Shown piece by piece: positions 49,565 through 58,728 of a DNA stretch of 64,000 bases. Position 1 is the stretch's first letter, and each line of letters opens with the position of its first letter. Under the pieces are notes generated by a model. The model worked only from the letters and a program-made list of their open reading frames with translations, made no database searches and was not told the origin of the DNA. Both the position numbers and the translations under genes were made by a program. The DNA comes from JABDIP01 sp965250245. Lineage in GTDB: Bacteria > Pseudomonadota > Alphaproteobacteria > DSM-16000 > Inquilinaceae. Location of the stretch: contig OZ252296.1 of NCBI GenBank assembly GCA_965250245.1, forward strand, positions 186,001 through 250,000, read 5' to 3'.

Positions 49565-51715
49565 TCAGCCGGGCTCTGCGGTCACGTGGAGGATCAGCGC
49601 CGATTCCGGCCATAGCGTGGGGAGCTGCAATCCGACGACCGTCATGGCCGCGCCGGGCAGTACCAGGCCGTCGCCGGCCATCGCCTCCAGGGCCGGCGTA
49701 TTCATCCGCGCGCCCTCAGGCGCCGGCGCCTCCAGCCGAACTCGGTAGCGGCGCCCGGCATCCAGCCGGGGCAGGCGCAGCGGCGGCGGAATCCGAAACG
49801 GGCTGGCGCTGACCTGGTAGATGCCGAACAGGGCCTCCTCGGCCCCCGGGCCGACGACGCCCAGCCCCGTGCGGCCGGTGCCGTCGTCATGGCCGATGCG
49901 CAGCAGCGGATGGCCGTGCAGCAGGGGCCGGAAATGCTTGTACCGGGCGATCCAGGACGCCAGCTCCTCCGCTTCGTCGTCATCCAGTTCCGTGACGTCG
50001 AGCTCCAGCCCGAAATGGCCGAACAGCGCCACCGCGGCACGGAAGGCCAGCGTCGCCCGCCGCCCGGTGGTGTGCACCGGCGACGGGCCGACATGCGCGC
50101 CCATGACCTCCGGCGGGAAGAAGCGCAGGAAGCCGTTCTGGATGGAGACCCGCTCGAGCGGATCGTTGCAGTCGCTGGGCCAGTAGCGGTGGACATGCGG
50201 CAGGATGCCGTAGTCGACCCGGGCCCCGCCGGAGGCGCAACTCTCGATCTCGACATCCGGATGCGCGGCGCGCAATCGCTCCAGCAAGGCGTAGAGCGCC
50301 AGCGTCTGCTTGCGATAGGCCGCCACGCCGTCGGACCCTGCCGGGGCCAGGTCGCGGTTCATGTCCCATTTCAGATAGCCGATCGCATGATCGCGCAGCA
50401 GGCCGTCCAGGGTCCGGAAGATGTGCTCCGCCGCCTCCGGCCGGGCCAGGTTCAGCACCAGCTGGTTGCGCCCGGTGCGCCGCGGCAGCGGGTCCAGGTT
50501 CAGCGCCCACTCGGGATGGGCGCGGTACAGCTCGCTGTCCGGGCTGATCATCTCCGGCTCGACCCACAGGCCGAATTCCATGCCCAGCCCCCGGACGTGG
50601 TCGATCAGCGGCGTCAGCCCGTTGGGGTATTTCCGTGGATCCGGGGTCCAGTCGCCGAGCGACGTGGTGTCGTCGTTGCGGGCGCCGAACCAGCCATCGT
50701 CGAGGACATAGCGTTCCACGCCGAGCGCGGCGGCCCGGTCGGCCAGCGCCTTCAGGCGATCCAGGTCGTGATCGAAATAGACCGCCTCCCAGGTGTTCAG
50801 ATGGACCGGGCGCGGCCCCATGGCGCCGCCGGGCCAGGTCAGCATGCGCCCGCGCACGAAGCCCTGGAACGCGCCCATCAGCCCGGTCAGGCCGTCGCCG
50901 GAATAGGCGGCATAGGCGGTCGGCGACTCGTAGGTCGCGCCCGGCGCCAGGATGACCTCGCCGGGCTTGAGCAACTCGCCGAGCTGGACCTGCCGGTTGC
51001 CGTCGACGCTGGTCTCGACGGACAGGGCATGGTTGCCGCTCCAGCCGAGATGGAACCCCCAGACATCGCCGGCCCCCTCGCCGAAGCCGGGCCGGCCGAT
51101 GATGATGCCCGGGAAGGCGTCGTGGGAGGTGCGGCCGCGCCGGTTCTCGCGCAAGTACACGCCCTGGCCGAGGCTCAGGCGCCGTTCCTGGAACTCCCGG
51201 CTCCACTGGCCGTCGAAGACCACCGCCTCGCCGGCATCGGCCGGCACGCCGAATGCGCCGGCGGCGCACCAGCCGAGATGATAGGGCGTGTCGCCGAGAT
51301 TGCTGAGGCTGGCGCGCCGGGTCAGCACGCCGGTCGCCGGATCCAGGGTGAGGGTCAGCACCAGCCGCAGGGCGGCGTGCGGTTCCTCCAGCACGATGGT
51401 AAGGCCGTCATCCGTTTCGTCGACGGTGTCGCGCTGGAAGGCGGTGGCCCAGACGCCGCCATCGGCGCGGGCGCCGGACAGGGCCGGCCGTCCGAAGGCG
51501 CCGAGCCCGGATTCCGGCATCAGGCTCGGCGGCACGTCCTCGTCGAGCGCGTTCTTGGGCACCGGGCGGACATCGGCGTCTGCCAGGGCCGCCAGGTCGA
51601 TGCCGTCCGGCAGCCGGGCGCCCCAATGGCATGCGCGCGGGATGCCGGTCCCGCGCGCATCGATCACCAGGCTGGCGCCGCCTCCGTCCAGCCGATACAG
51701 ACCACTGCCAGCCAA
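49565..51715 (-). CDS. Alpha-galactosidase, glycoside hydrolase family 36
   Basis: A 716-residue cytoplasmic glycosidase that removes alpha-linked galactose from oligosaccharides such as raffinose or melibiose. The N-terminal beta-sandwich is followed by a (beta/alpha)8 barrel with LDDGWFGARNDD, FGLWVEPEMI, the nucleophile in YLKWDMN (Asp near 449) and the acid/base in SDCNDPLE (near 512), all GH36 hallmarks. The start is TTG at 51715, one base after the permease stop, so it is translationally linked to the importer genes. It is the last gene of the operon. Confidence 0.93.
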   Translation of the reverse strand: MAGSGLYRLDGGGASLVIDARGTGIPRACHWGARLPDGIDLAALADADVRPVPKNALDEDVPPSLMPESGLGAFGRPALSGARADGGVWATAFQRDTVDETDDGLTIVLEEPHAALRLVLTLTLDPATGVLTRRASLSNLGDTPYHLGWCAAGAFGVPADAGEAVVFDGQWSREFQERRLSLGQGVYLRENRRGRTSHDAFPGIIIGRPGFGEGAGDVWGFHLGWSGNHALSVETSVDGNRQVQLGELLKPGEVILAPGATYESPTAYAAYSGDGLTGLMGAFQGFVRGRMLTWPGGAMGPRPVHLNTWEAVYFDHDLDRLKALADRAAALGVERYVLDDGWFGARNDDTTSLGDWTPDPRKYPNGLTPLIDHVRGLGMEFGLWVEPEMISPDSELYRAHPEWALNLDPLPRRTGRNQLVLNLARPEAAEHIFRTLDGLLRDHAIGYLKWDMNRDLAPAGSDGVAAYRKQTLALYALLERLRAAHPDVEIESCASGGARVDYGILPHVHRYWPSDCNDPLERVSIQNGFLRFFPPEVMGAHVGPSPVHTTGRRATLAFRAAVALFGHFGLELDVTELDDDEAEELASWIARYKHFRPLLHGHPLLRIGHDDGTGRTGLGVVGPGAEEALFGIYQVSASPFRIPPPLRLPRLDAGRRYRVRLEAPAPEGARMNTPALEAMAGDGLVLPGAAMTVVGLQLPTLWPESALILHVTAEPG

Positions 51716-51716
51716 C

Positions 51717-52709
51717 TCAGCCCTTGACGCCGCCGAGGGTCAGCCCGGCGATGAAGTGGCGCTGCATGATGAAGAACATCGCCACCGGCGGCAGGGCCGC
51801 CACGATGGAGCCGGCCGAGATCAGGTTCCACGACCCCACCCATTGGCCGCGCAACGCCTGGATTCCGGCGGTGATCGGCTGGGCGTTGTCGCTCTGCACC
51901 AGCACCAGGGCCCAGAAATAGTCGTTCCAGATGAAGGTGAAGATCAGCACCGACAGGGCCGCCAGGGCCGGCCGCATCAGCGGCATCACCACGTACCAGA
52001 ACAGCTGGAACTCGTTCGCACCCTCCATCCGCGCCGCCTCGATCAGCTCGTAGGGCAGGCCCTTGATGAAGTTGCGCATGAACAGGGTGCAGAACCCGGT
52101 CTGGAAGGCGACGTGGAAGATGATCAGCGCGAAGACCGTGTCGTACAGGCCGGTCGCGATGGTCAGGTTCCGGACCGGGATCATCAGGATCTGGAACGGG
52201 ATGAAGTTGCCGGCGATGAACATCGCGAACAGCAGGATCGTGGCGTTGAAATTGACCCGTGCGAGGAGCCACCAGAGCCCACCGGCGACGGCCACCGACA
52301 GCAACGCGATCGTCCAGCCGGCCGCGCCCTGCAGCGGCATGCTCAGCAGGAAGACGGCGAGCAGCGGGATCACCGCCACGTCCAGACGGAACTTGTAGTT
52401 GGCCAGCGCGAAGCCGGCCATGGTCGCCAGCGCCACCGCCCCAATCGCCGTCGGGATGGTGATGAAGACGCTGTTCAACAAGTACTTGCCCATCGGTGTC
52501 CGGGTGAACACCTCGGTGTAGTTCTCGATCATGTTGAAGTCGGTCGGCCATCCCCAGTAATTGCCCTGGGTGATGTCCGCCAGGCTGCGGATGCTGGTGA
52601 CCATCACCGCGATCAGCGGCAACAGCCACAGCAGCAGGGCGATCCAGACGCCGACGCGGTAGGAGATCTGAAAGCCGGTACCGCGGGTTTCGATCGGAGC
52701 AGGAAACAT
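51717..52709 (-). CDS. Carbohydrate ABC transporter permease (MalG type) with internal insertion
   Basis: A 330-residue inner-membrane protein. The ATPase-contact EAA loop is ELIEAARMEGANEFQLFW (near 213-230). Family members are about 270-290 residues; here a 40-45 residue insertion (about 109-152) after ALANYKF adds two extra hydrophobic helices before the usual IAGNFIPFQILMIPV helix. The insertion is in frame and not low-complexity. It partners the MalF-type protein upstream (13-base gap). Confidence 0.9.
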   Translation of the reverse strand: MFPAPIETRGTGFQISYRVGVWIALLLWLLPLIAVMVTSIRSLADITQGNYWGWPTDFNMIENYTEVFTRTPMGKYLLNSVFITIPTAIGAVALATMAGFALANYKFRLDVAVIPLLAVFLLSMPLQGAAGWTIALLSVAVAGGLWWLLARVNFNATILLFAMFIAGNFIPFQILMIPVRNLTIATGLYDTVFALIIFHVAFQTGFCTLFMRNFIKGLPYELIEAARMEGANEFQLFWYVVMPLMRPALAALSVLIFTFIWNDYFWALVLVQSDNAQPITAGIQALRGQWVGSWNLISAGSIVAALPPVAMFFIMQRHFIAGLTLGGVKG

Positions 52710-52722
52710 CGCGCGGCCTCCT

Positions 52723-53679
52723 CTAGCGCTCGGCCCGCAGCATGCGGGTCAGGAAGTAGGCGATGTAGACGCTCATGATCAGGAACAGGACCACGGCCAC
52801 CGCCGCGCCATAGCCGACGCGATTGTTGAACAGTGCCTCGCGGACCATCTTGAACGCCAGCACGGTGGAGCTGCCGTAGGGCCCGCCATTGGTCATGATG
52901 GCCACCAGGTCGAAGCTCCGCAGGGCGCCGATCACCGTCACCACGATCGCCAGGAAGGTGGCGGGCCTGAGCTGCGGCAGGATGACGTTCCACAGCATGG
53001 TCCAGCCCTTCGCACCGTCCAGCCGGCCGGCCTCGATCTGCTCCGGATTGATGTTATTCAGCCCGGTCAGGTAGAGGATCATGCAATAGGCGGTCTGCGG
53101 CCACAGCCCGGCGACGATGATCGCGTAGGTGACGTAGCCCTCGCTCGACAGCGGCGAGATCGAGCCCAGCCCGATCGATTGCAGGGCGACGTTCAGCAGG
53201 CCGAAGGTGGGGTCGTAGAACCAGCTGAAGACCAGCCCGACGACCACTTGCGAGATCACGAAGGGGAAGAAGAACAGCGACTTGATCAGGCGGATGCCGA
53301 AGATGGTCTGGTTCAGGAACAGCGCGATGGCCAGCCCGAACACCGGGGCCAGCATGAACAGCACCAGCCATTTGATGTTGTTCTCGATCGCCTTCCAGAA
53401 CGCCTCGTCCCAGACGATCAGCTCCTCGTAGTTGCCCAGACCGATGAAGTAGGGCTCCACGATGCCGTCCCAGTCGTGGAAGCTGATCCAGATGCTGTTC
53501 ACGATCGGGTAGATCACGTAGACGCTGAACAGGGCCAGCGCCGGCGCGATGAACACGATCGGGGCGATGCGCATCTGGTGCCGCCGCAGCAGCCCGGACA
53601 GGGTGGCCGGCTGAGCCGCCGGCACCGCCGGAGCGGTCGCGACACCACTCATCGCACCGTGTTTTTGGATATCCGCCAT
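52723..53679 (-). CDS. Carbohydrate ABC transporter permease (MalF type)
   Basis: A 318-residue protein with six helices and an Ala/Pro-rich N-terminus. The EAA loop appears as EQIEAGRLDGAKGWTMLWN (near 213-231). ATG 53679 follows GGAGGCGAAGCG. It pairs with the MalG-type permease and the binding protein upstream (81-base gap). Confidence 0.92.
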   Translation of the reverse strand: MADIQKHGAMSGVATAPAVPAAQPATLSGLLRRHQMRIAPIVFIAPALALFSVYVIYPIVNSIWISFHDWDGIVEPYFIGLGNYEELIVWDEAFWKAIENNIKWLVLFMLAPVFGLAIALFLNQTIFGIRLIKSLFFFPFVISQVVVGLVFSWFYDPTFGLLNVALQSIGLGSISPLSSEGYVTYAIIVAGLWPQTAYCMILYLTGLNNINPEQIEAGRLDGAKGWTMLWNVILPQLRPATFLAIVVTVIGALRSFDLVAIMTNGGPYGSSTVLAFKMVREALFNNRVGYGAAVAVVLFLIMSVYIAYFLTRMLRAER

Positions 53680-53760
53680 CGCTTCGCCTCCAGCCCAGGT
53701 TGTGGGGGCGTCGGTGAGCCGGCGCCGCCTGACCTTGGCGGCGCCGGTTCGGTCTTCAGA

Positions 53761-54999
53761 TTAGCGGCGGTAAATCCGCTGCCGCGTACGGTCCAGACGC
53801 TCCAGGATCCGGTCGCGCCGGTCCGGGTTGATCATGAATTCCTGGAAGCCCTCCATGCCGGCACGGGCCATCTCCGGATTGGTGTCGCGGTCGTAGAACT
53901 GCGCGATCCCGGCGGCTTCGTTCAGCATGTCATAGCCGGCCTGCAGGAAGCGGTTGTCGCCGACGCCGGCGCCGCTGTGGGGCGGCAGCTGGTTGATGGC
54001 GATGTTCAGTTCGCGCTGCACGTCCGGCTGGGAGACGAAGGCCAGGAACCGCCTGGCGTCCTCTTTGTTGGCGGCGCGGGCCGGGATGTGCAGGGTGTCG
54101 ATCGGCGCGTCCTCATACATCGGCACGCTGTCGTCGATCACCGGGAACTGGAAGAAGCCCATCTTGTCTTCCACGTCCGCGGGGAATTGCGGCGTGATGA
54201 AGTTGCCGATCAGGTACATGGCCGCATCGCCCTGATACAGGAACGGCTGGGCCTCCTGCCAGGAATAGGCGGCGTGGTCGTCGATGAAGCAGCCCGCGTT
54301 GATCAGGCGCTCCCAATGGTCGAAGGTCCTCTGCACCCGGTCGTCGGTGTAGGGCACCTCGCCGGCGGCCAGCTGCAGGTGGAAGTCGAGGCCGTTGGTG
54401 CGCAGGTTCAGGTAGTCGAACCAGCCCGCGGCGGTCCACAGGAACTTGGTGCCGATCGTCACCGGCGCGATGCCGGCGGCGCGAATGGTTTCGCAGGCTG
54501 CGACAAGCTCGTCGAAGGTCTGCGGCACCGTCACCCCGTTCGCCTCGAAGATGTCGGTGCGGTAGTAGACGCCCCACTGATAGTAGCTGAAGGGCACGCC
54601 ATACTGATTGCCGTCGACCGTCAAGGCCGAGAACGACGACGACATGGCGTCGGCCAAACCGTTCTCCGACCAGATATCGCTGACGTCTTCCAGCAGGCCG
54701 CGATCGACGAAGGTCTTCATGCGCTCGCCGGCAAACCAGTAGATCACGTCCGGCGCCTCGGAGGTCAGCCAGTTGCGGACGACCGTCTTGTAGCTTTCGT
54801 GATCGAACGTGTTGAATTCGACGTCGATATCCGGGTTGGCCGCCTGGAAGTCGGCGACGATCTGCTCGAACGCGGCTTTCGGAGCCGGGTCGGATTGATT
54901 GGAGTTGATGACCAGGGTGCCGGCATCGGCGCTGGTGGCCGCCATCGTGGCCAGCAGAGCCGCAGCGGGCAGGGCGGTAAGCTTACGCAAGTGGATCAT
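53761..54999 (-). CDS. Sugar ABC transporter solute-binding protein, family 1
   Basis: A 412-residue periplasmic protein with a Sec signal (1-26). DIDVEFNTFDHESYKT and YYRTDIFEANGVTVPQTFDELV are typical of sugar-binding family 1 proteins. It is the first gene of the operon binding protein - MalF - MalG - alpha-galactosidase, so the ligand is probably an alpha-galactoside; this rests on gene order. ATG 54999 is preceded by GGGAGGACC. Confidence 0.93.
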   Translation of the reverse strand: MIHLRKLTALPAAALLATMAATSADAGTLVINSNQSDPAPKAAFEQIVADFQAANPDIDVEFNTFDHESYKTVVRNWLTSEAPDVIYWFAGERMKTFVDRGLLEDVSDIWSENGLADAMSSSFSALTVDGNQYGVPFSYYQWGVYYRTDIFEANGVTVPQTFDELVAACETIRAAGIAPVTIGTKFLWTAAGWFDYLNLRTNGLDFHLQLAAGEVPYTDDRVQRTFDHWERLINAGCFIDDHAAYSWQEAQPFLYQGDAAMYLIGNFITPQFPADVEDKMGFFQFPVIDDSVPMYEDAPIDTLHIPARAANKEDARRFLAFVSQPDVQRELNIAINQLPPHSGAGVGDNRFLQAGYDMLNEAAGIAQFYDRDTNPEMARAGMEGFQEFMINPDRRDRILERLDRTRQRIYRR

Positions 55000-55356
55000 T
55001 TATGGTCCTCCCAATGAATGGCGTCCGCCTTCTGCGGGCGGCTCCGGCCCCATGGCCGATCGCGGATAGCATAGACGACGACGCCGGCATTCGGCACCGA
55101 ATGCGCCTCTCACTACTAGCTCGCATTGTCCAGCGCCCCGACAACTTGTCAAGATTTTTCCTTTTCTTCGATCATTTTCCGTCCGGGCCGGGAATCGGTC
55201 TCGCGCAACGCCGGCCGCGGCGTCCGCGCCGAAATCTGCCGAACGGGCGTCGTTCCGCAAGCCTGTGTGTTGAAAAACAAAAGGCAATGCCGTCTCGCGG
55301 GGCTTTCGTATCTTTCGAAAGCTTTCGAATTGGGCGGCCGATCCCGCCCCGCGCGG
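55000..55356. promoter_or_regulatory. 357-base control region of the alpha-galactoside operon
   Basis: No gene is seen. On the minus strand a promoter reads TTGACA (55152-55147), 16 bases, GACAAT (55130-55125). Farther upstream, 55314-55329 is a perfect 16-base palindrome TTCGAAAGCTTTCGAA, with a further CTTTCG half at 55303-55308, of the GAAAGCTTTC kind bound by LacI-family sugar repressors. No LacI gene is in the window. The palindrome may also serve the end of the enoyl-CoA hydratase gene, which stops nearby. Confidence 0.5.
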
Positions 55357-56157
55357 TCAGCGCCCCTTGAAGCCGGCCGGGCGCTTCTCCAGGAACGCGG
55401 TGACGCCCTCACGGAAATCGTCGGTCATGGTCGAGGCGGTGAAGAGCTCGCTCTCGGCGGAGAGCTGGGCCGCCAGGCTGTTGTCCAGCGACGCGTTCAG
55501 CAGCCGCTTGGTCCGCGCATAGGCCGCCGTCGGTCCGGCCGCCAGCCGACCGGCCAGCTTGGCGGTCGCCGCCTCCAGCTCGGCCGCCGGCACCACCCGG
55601 TTGATCAGGCCGATCCGGGCCGCCTCCTCGGCCGGGAAGCGGTCGCCCAGCAGGGCGATCTCCATGGCCCGCTTCATGCCGACGGCGCGGGGCAGATGGA
55701 AGGTCGAGCCGCCATCGGGGCTGGTGCCGATATGGCAATAGGCCAGCGTGAACACCGTCGCATCGGCGGCAAGCGTCAGGTCGCAGGCCGTTGCCAAGCT
55801 GACGCCGAACCCGGCGACGGCGCCGTGCACGGCGGCGACGACCGGCTTCTCCATGCGCCTCAGGCAGATGATGGAGGCGTGCACCTGGCCGATCAGGCCC
55901 TCGAAATTGGCCTGACGCTCGTCGGCCGGAAGCTCGGCCAGCGCCTTGGCGAACATGCGAATATCGCCGCCGGCCATGAAGTTGTCGCCGGCGCCGCGCA
56001 GCACGACACAGCGGATCGCCGCATCCTGCTCGACCCGGATCAGGTTGGCGTGCAGCGCCTCGACCATGGCCCGGTCCAGCGCGTTCAGGCTGTCCGGCCG
56101 GTTCAAGGTGATGGTCGCGATCGCGCCGTCGGTGGACAGCAGGACGGTCTCGCTCAT
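55357..56157 (-). CDS. Enoyl-CoA hydratase/isomerase family protein
   Basis: A 266-residue crotonase-fold protein. The oxyanion-hole parts are FMAGGDIRMF (residues 60-69) and HGAVAGFGVSLATACDL; the active-site region CHIGTSPDGGSTFHLPR carries Asp-Gly-Gly rather than the catalytic Glu of classical hydratases, as in PaaG-type isomerase/hydratases. Beta-oxidation or phenylacetyl-CoA-type chemistry is possible. It is followed by the palindrome of the sugar operon. Confidence 0.9.
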   Translation of the reverse strand: MSETVLLSTDGAIATITLNRPDSLNALDRAMVEALHANLIRVEQDAAIRCVVLRGAGDNFMAGGDIRMFAKALAELPADERQANFEGLIGQVHASIICLRRMEKPVVAAVHGAVAGFGVSLATACDLTLAADATVFTLAYCHIGTSPDGGSTFHLPRAVGMKRAMEIALLGDRFPAEEAARIGLINRVVPAAELEAATAKLAGRLAAGPTAAYARTKRLLNASLDNSLAAQLSAESELFTASTMTDDFREGVTAFLEKRPAGFKGR

Positions 56158-56237
56158 GGTGATCTCCTGGGCATTGGTGTCTCTGTGCGGTCAAACAGCC
56201 AGCCGATCTTGCGTTCTTCGCGCTGACCATCCCGTCG

Positions 56238-56343
56238 CGTCGTCCCCGGGCTTGACCCGGGGACCCATCGTTCCGTGGGTTCCGTTGTCCGCCGGCTTGA
56301 GCGGGCGGCGCCATGGGTCCCCGGGTCAAGCCCGGGGACGACG
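56238..56343. repeat. Dispersed inverted repeat, family R1 (copy 2)
   Basis: Arms 56238-56268 and 56313-56343 (31 bases each) are inverse complements with the same CGTCGTCCCCGG... start as the copy at 12691. It lies between the SDR and enoyl-CoA hydratase genes. The arms differ from copy 1 at a few paired positions, which suggests structure is maintained. Confidence 0.92.
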
Positions 56344-56377
56344 GAACGGGGAGGCATTGCGGCCGACCGCCGTGCGG

Positions 56378-57226
56378 TCAGCCGGCATAGCCGGGCGGTG
56401 CCGGCTGGTCGTCCAGGAAGAAGTCGGGCAGCAGCGGCATGCCGGGCTTGACGGCATAGCCCTCCAGGTCGGTGATCCCGGCCTCGGCCAGCACCTCGTC
56501 GTCGATCAGGAACCGGCCGGTGCGCTCGCGGCTGGGGGTCGTCAGGATCGCATGGGCCGCGTCGGCGACGATCTCCGGCTTGCGGCAATGGTCGGTCTTG
56601 ACACCCGGGATCATCGCCAGAGCCGCCGTCGCGATCACGGTGCGTGGCCACAGCGCGTTGACGGCCACGCCGGCCTCGGCGAACTCCGCCGCCATGCCCA
56701 GCACGCACATGCTCATGCCGTACTTCGCCATGGTGTAGGCAGTATGGTTCTTGAACCAGTGCGGCCGCATGCTGAGCGGCGGCGACAGGTTCAGGATGTG
56801 CGGGTTGTCGGCCTTCAGCAGATGCGGCAGGCAGGCCTGGCTGACGCAGAAGGTGCCGCGCGCATTGACCCCGTGCATCAGGTCGAAGCGCTTCATCGGC
56901 GTTTCCAGCGTGCCGGTCAGGTTGATGGCGCTGGCATTGTTGACGCAGATGTCGATGCCGCCGAAGGCCGCCACGGTTTCGGCCACCGCCTCTGCGACCC
57001 GGTTCTCGTCGCGGATATCGACCACCAGCGGCAGGGCCTTGCCGCCGGCCGCCTCGATCTCTTCCGCGGCGCTGTAGATCGTCCCCGGCAGCTTCGGATG
57101 CGGCTCGGCGGATTTCGCGGCGATGGCGATGTTGGCGCCGTCGCGGGCGGCGCGCAGGGCGATCGCCAGGCCGATGCCGCGGCTGGCGCCGGAGATGAAC
57201 AGGGTCTTGCCGTTGAGGTCGGACAT
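56378..57226 (-). CDS. Short-chain dehydrogenase/reductase (HSDL2-like)
   Basis: A 282-residue Rossmann enzyme. Cofactor motif SGASRGIG (12-19), NNASA, and the catalytic YTMAKYG (Tyr-x3-Lys) are present; the segment KLPGTIYSAAEEIEAAGG is typical of the HSDL2-like group, which is linked to fatty-acid or acyl-CoA metabolism. The strand order and upstream distance to the enoyl-CoA hydratase (220 bases with the R1 repeat) allow cotranscription. Confidence 0.9.
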   Translation of the reverse strand: MSDLNGKTLFISGASRGIGLAIALRAARDGANIAIAAKSAEPHPKLPGTIYSAAEEIEAAGGKALPLVVDIRDENRVAEAVAETVAAFGGIDICVNNASAINLTGTLETPMKRFDLMHGVNARGTFCVSQACLPHLLKADNPHILNLSPPLSMRPHWFKNHTAYTMAKYGMSMCVLGMAAEFAEAGVAVNALWPRTVIATAALAMIPGVKTDHCRKPEIVADAAHAILTTPSRERTGRFLIDDEVLAEAGITDLEGYAVKPGMPLLPDFFLDDQPAPPGYAG

Positions 57227-57307
57227 GTCGCTCCCGTCGGGTGAGGCTTTGCGTTGCGCGAACGATACGCGGTGTCCCCAACAACTGCCAGACGCACAAG
57301 CGCCGCA

Positions 57308-57330
57308 TTGGTTACCGGCGCGTTAACCAA
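57308..57330. promoter_or_regulatory. Inverted repeat upstream of the histidine kinase
   Basis: TTGGTTA (57308-57314) and TAACCAA (57324-57330) flank a 9-base GC-rich centre and sit just before a possible -35 (TTGACG, 57334-57339). A repressor or activator site is plausible. Confidence 0.4.
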
Positions 57331-57364
57331 GTCTTGACGATCTTGCCGCCATGGTTTCCGCGGT

Positions 57365-57382
57365 CCTGCCGGTTCCGGCAGG
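57365..57382 (+). other. Perfect 8-bp hairpin in the histidine kinase leader
   Basis: CCTGCCGG TT CCGGCAGG; 30 bases before the start codon, close to the GGGAG ribosome site at 57404-57408. It could control translation or mRNA stability. Confidence 0.4.
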
Positions 57383-57411
57383 TCCTGTCCGAGGCAAATG
57401 AGCGGGAGAGC

Positions 57412-58698
57412 ATGGCGGCGGTGATGCAGCGTTCGGCGGATGGCAATTCCGAACGCGCCGACATTCTGGCCCGTCTGCTGATGGCGTTGAGCGTGCTCGA
57501 CACGCTCCCGACACCCGATCAGCTCACCGCCTATCTGCAGCGCTTCCTGCGGGAGACGCCGGGCGTGCAGTCGGTGCGGGTGTCTCTGACCGGCCTCGCC
57601 GCGACCCTGCCGCCGCCGGCCAAGCGCGGCCAGCCGCAGGACTGGTGCCTGCCGGTCAAGACCAAGGACACCGAGTACGGCCATATCTGGATCACCGAGG
57701 ATGGCAGCGGCCGGTTCCGCGACTATGTCGCCGTGTTCCAGAACATCGCCAACGTCATCGCCCTGGAGCTGCAGAAGCGCCAGGTGCTGGACGATCTGCA
57801 GCGCGCCAACGACGCCCTGTCCCGGGCCCATGACGGCCTGGAGCGCGACGTCGCCGCCCGCACCGCAGCGCTGCAGGCGGCCAACCGGGAGCTGAAGGCG
57901 CGCGAGACCGAGCTGCGCCTGGCCAAGGAGACGGCGGAGATCGCCAGCCGCTCGAAGAGCGAGTTCCTGGCCAATATGAGCCACGAGCTGCGCACCCCGC
58001 TGAACGCCATCATGGGCTTCGCGGAGATCCTGGCGACGGAGATCTTCGGCAATCTGGGGGACCCGCGGTACCGCGAATACGCCGCCGACATCCATGAGAG
58101 CGGCGGCCATCTGCTGACCCTGATCTCCGACATCCTGGACCTGTCGAAGATTGAGGCCGGCAAGTTCGAGCTGGCCGAGCAGCGGGTGGTGGTCGGCGAG
58201 CTGATCGAGACCGTCGTGCGCATCGTCGGCGGCCGGGCGGTGTCCGCTGGCCTGAGCCTGCGCACCGAATTGGCCGACGACCTGCCGCTGCTGCGCGCCG
58301 ATCTGAGGGCCTGCAAGCAGATCCTGATCAACCTCCTGTCCAACGCGGTCAAGTTCAGCCATCAGGGCGACACGGTGACCGTCTCCGCCGAGATGCTGGA
58401 CGACGGCGGGCTGCGCCTGTCGGTCCGCGACACCGGCATCGGCATCCCCGATTCCGCCCTGGACCGGGTGATGGCGCCGTTCGAGCAGGTCGACTCCTCG
58501 CTGGTCCGCCGGCGTCAGGGCACGGGTCTCGGCCTGCCCATCGTCAACGCCCTGGTCGACCTGCATGGCGGCGAATTCACCCTGGACAGCATCGTCGGCA
58601 TCGGCACCACCGCGTCGGTCGTGATGCCGGCCTGGCGCCTGCTCACCACGATCGCGCCAAGCGCGGAACCGCCGGCCCCGATCGGCGACGTGGCCTAG
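57412..58698 (+). CDS. Cytoplasmic sensor histidine kinase
   Basis: A 428-residue kinase with no transmembrane helix. Residues 1 to about 135 form a GAF-like sensor region; a coiled coil (about 125-180) leads to the dimerisation domain with the phospho-acceptor in SHELRTP (His near 190). The ATPase domain has INLLSNAVKFS, DTGIGIP and GTGLGLPIV. ATG 57412 has GCGGGAGAGC upstream; the open frame extends further but without family character. No response regulator is adjacent, so it is an orphan kinase; candidates include the receiver-PilZ protein at 14.3 kb or others elsewhere. Confidence 0.92.
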   Translation: MAAVMQRSADGNSERADILARLLMALSVLDTLPTPDQLTAYLQRFLRETPGVQSVRVSLTGLAATLPPPAKRGQPQDWCLPVKTKDTEYGHIWITEDGSGRFRDYVAVFQNIANVIALELQKRQVLDDLQRANDALSRAHDGLERDVAARTAALQAANRELKARETELRLAKETAEIASRSKSEFLANMSHELRTPLNAIMGFAEILATEIFGNLGDPRYREYAADIHESGGHLLTLISDILDLSKIEAGKFELAEQRVVVGELIETVVRIVGGRAVSAGLSLRTELADDLPLLRADLRACKQILINLLSNAVKFSHQGDTVTVSAEMLDDGGLRLSVRDTGIGIPDSALDRVMAPFEQVDSSLVRRRQGTGLGLPIVNALVDLHGGEFTLDSIVGIGTTASVVMPAWRLLTTIAPSAEPPAPIGDVA

Positions 58699-58728
58699 CA
58701 GCGTCCTTTCGGACAAGCTTTCTCCAGA

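Noticed and set aside
53179..55017. A 612-codon plus-strand frame opposite the sugar transporter
   Set aside because: Antisense shadow of binding-protein and permease genes with no family character.
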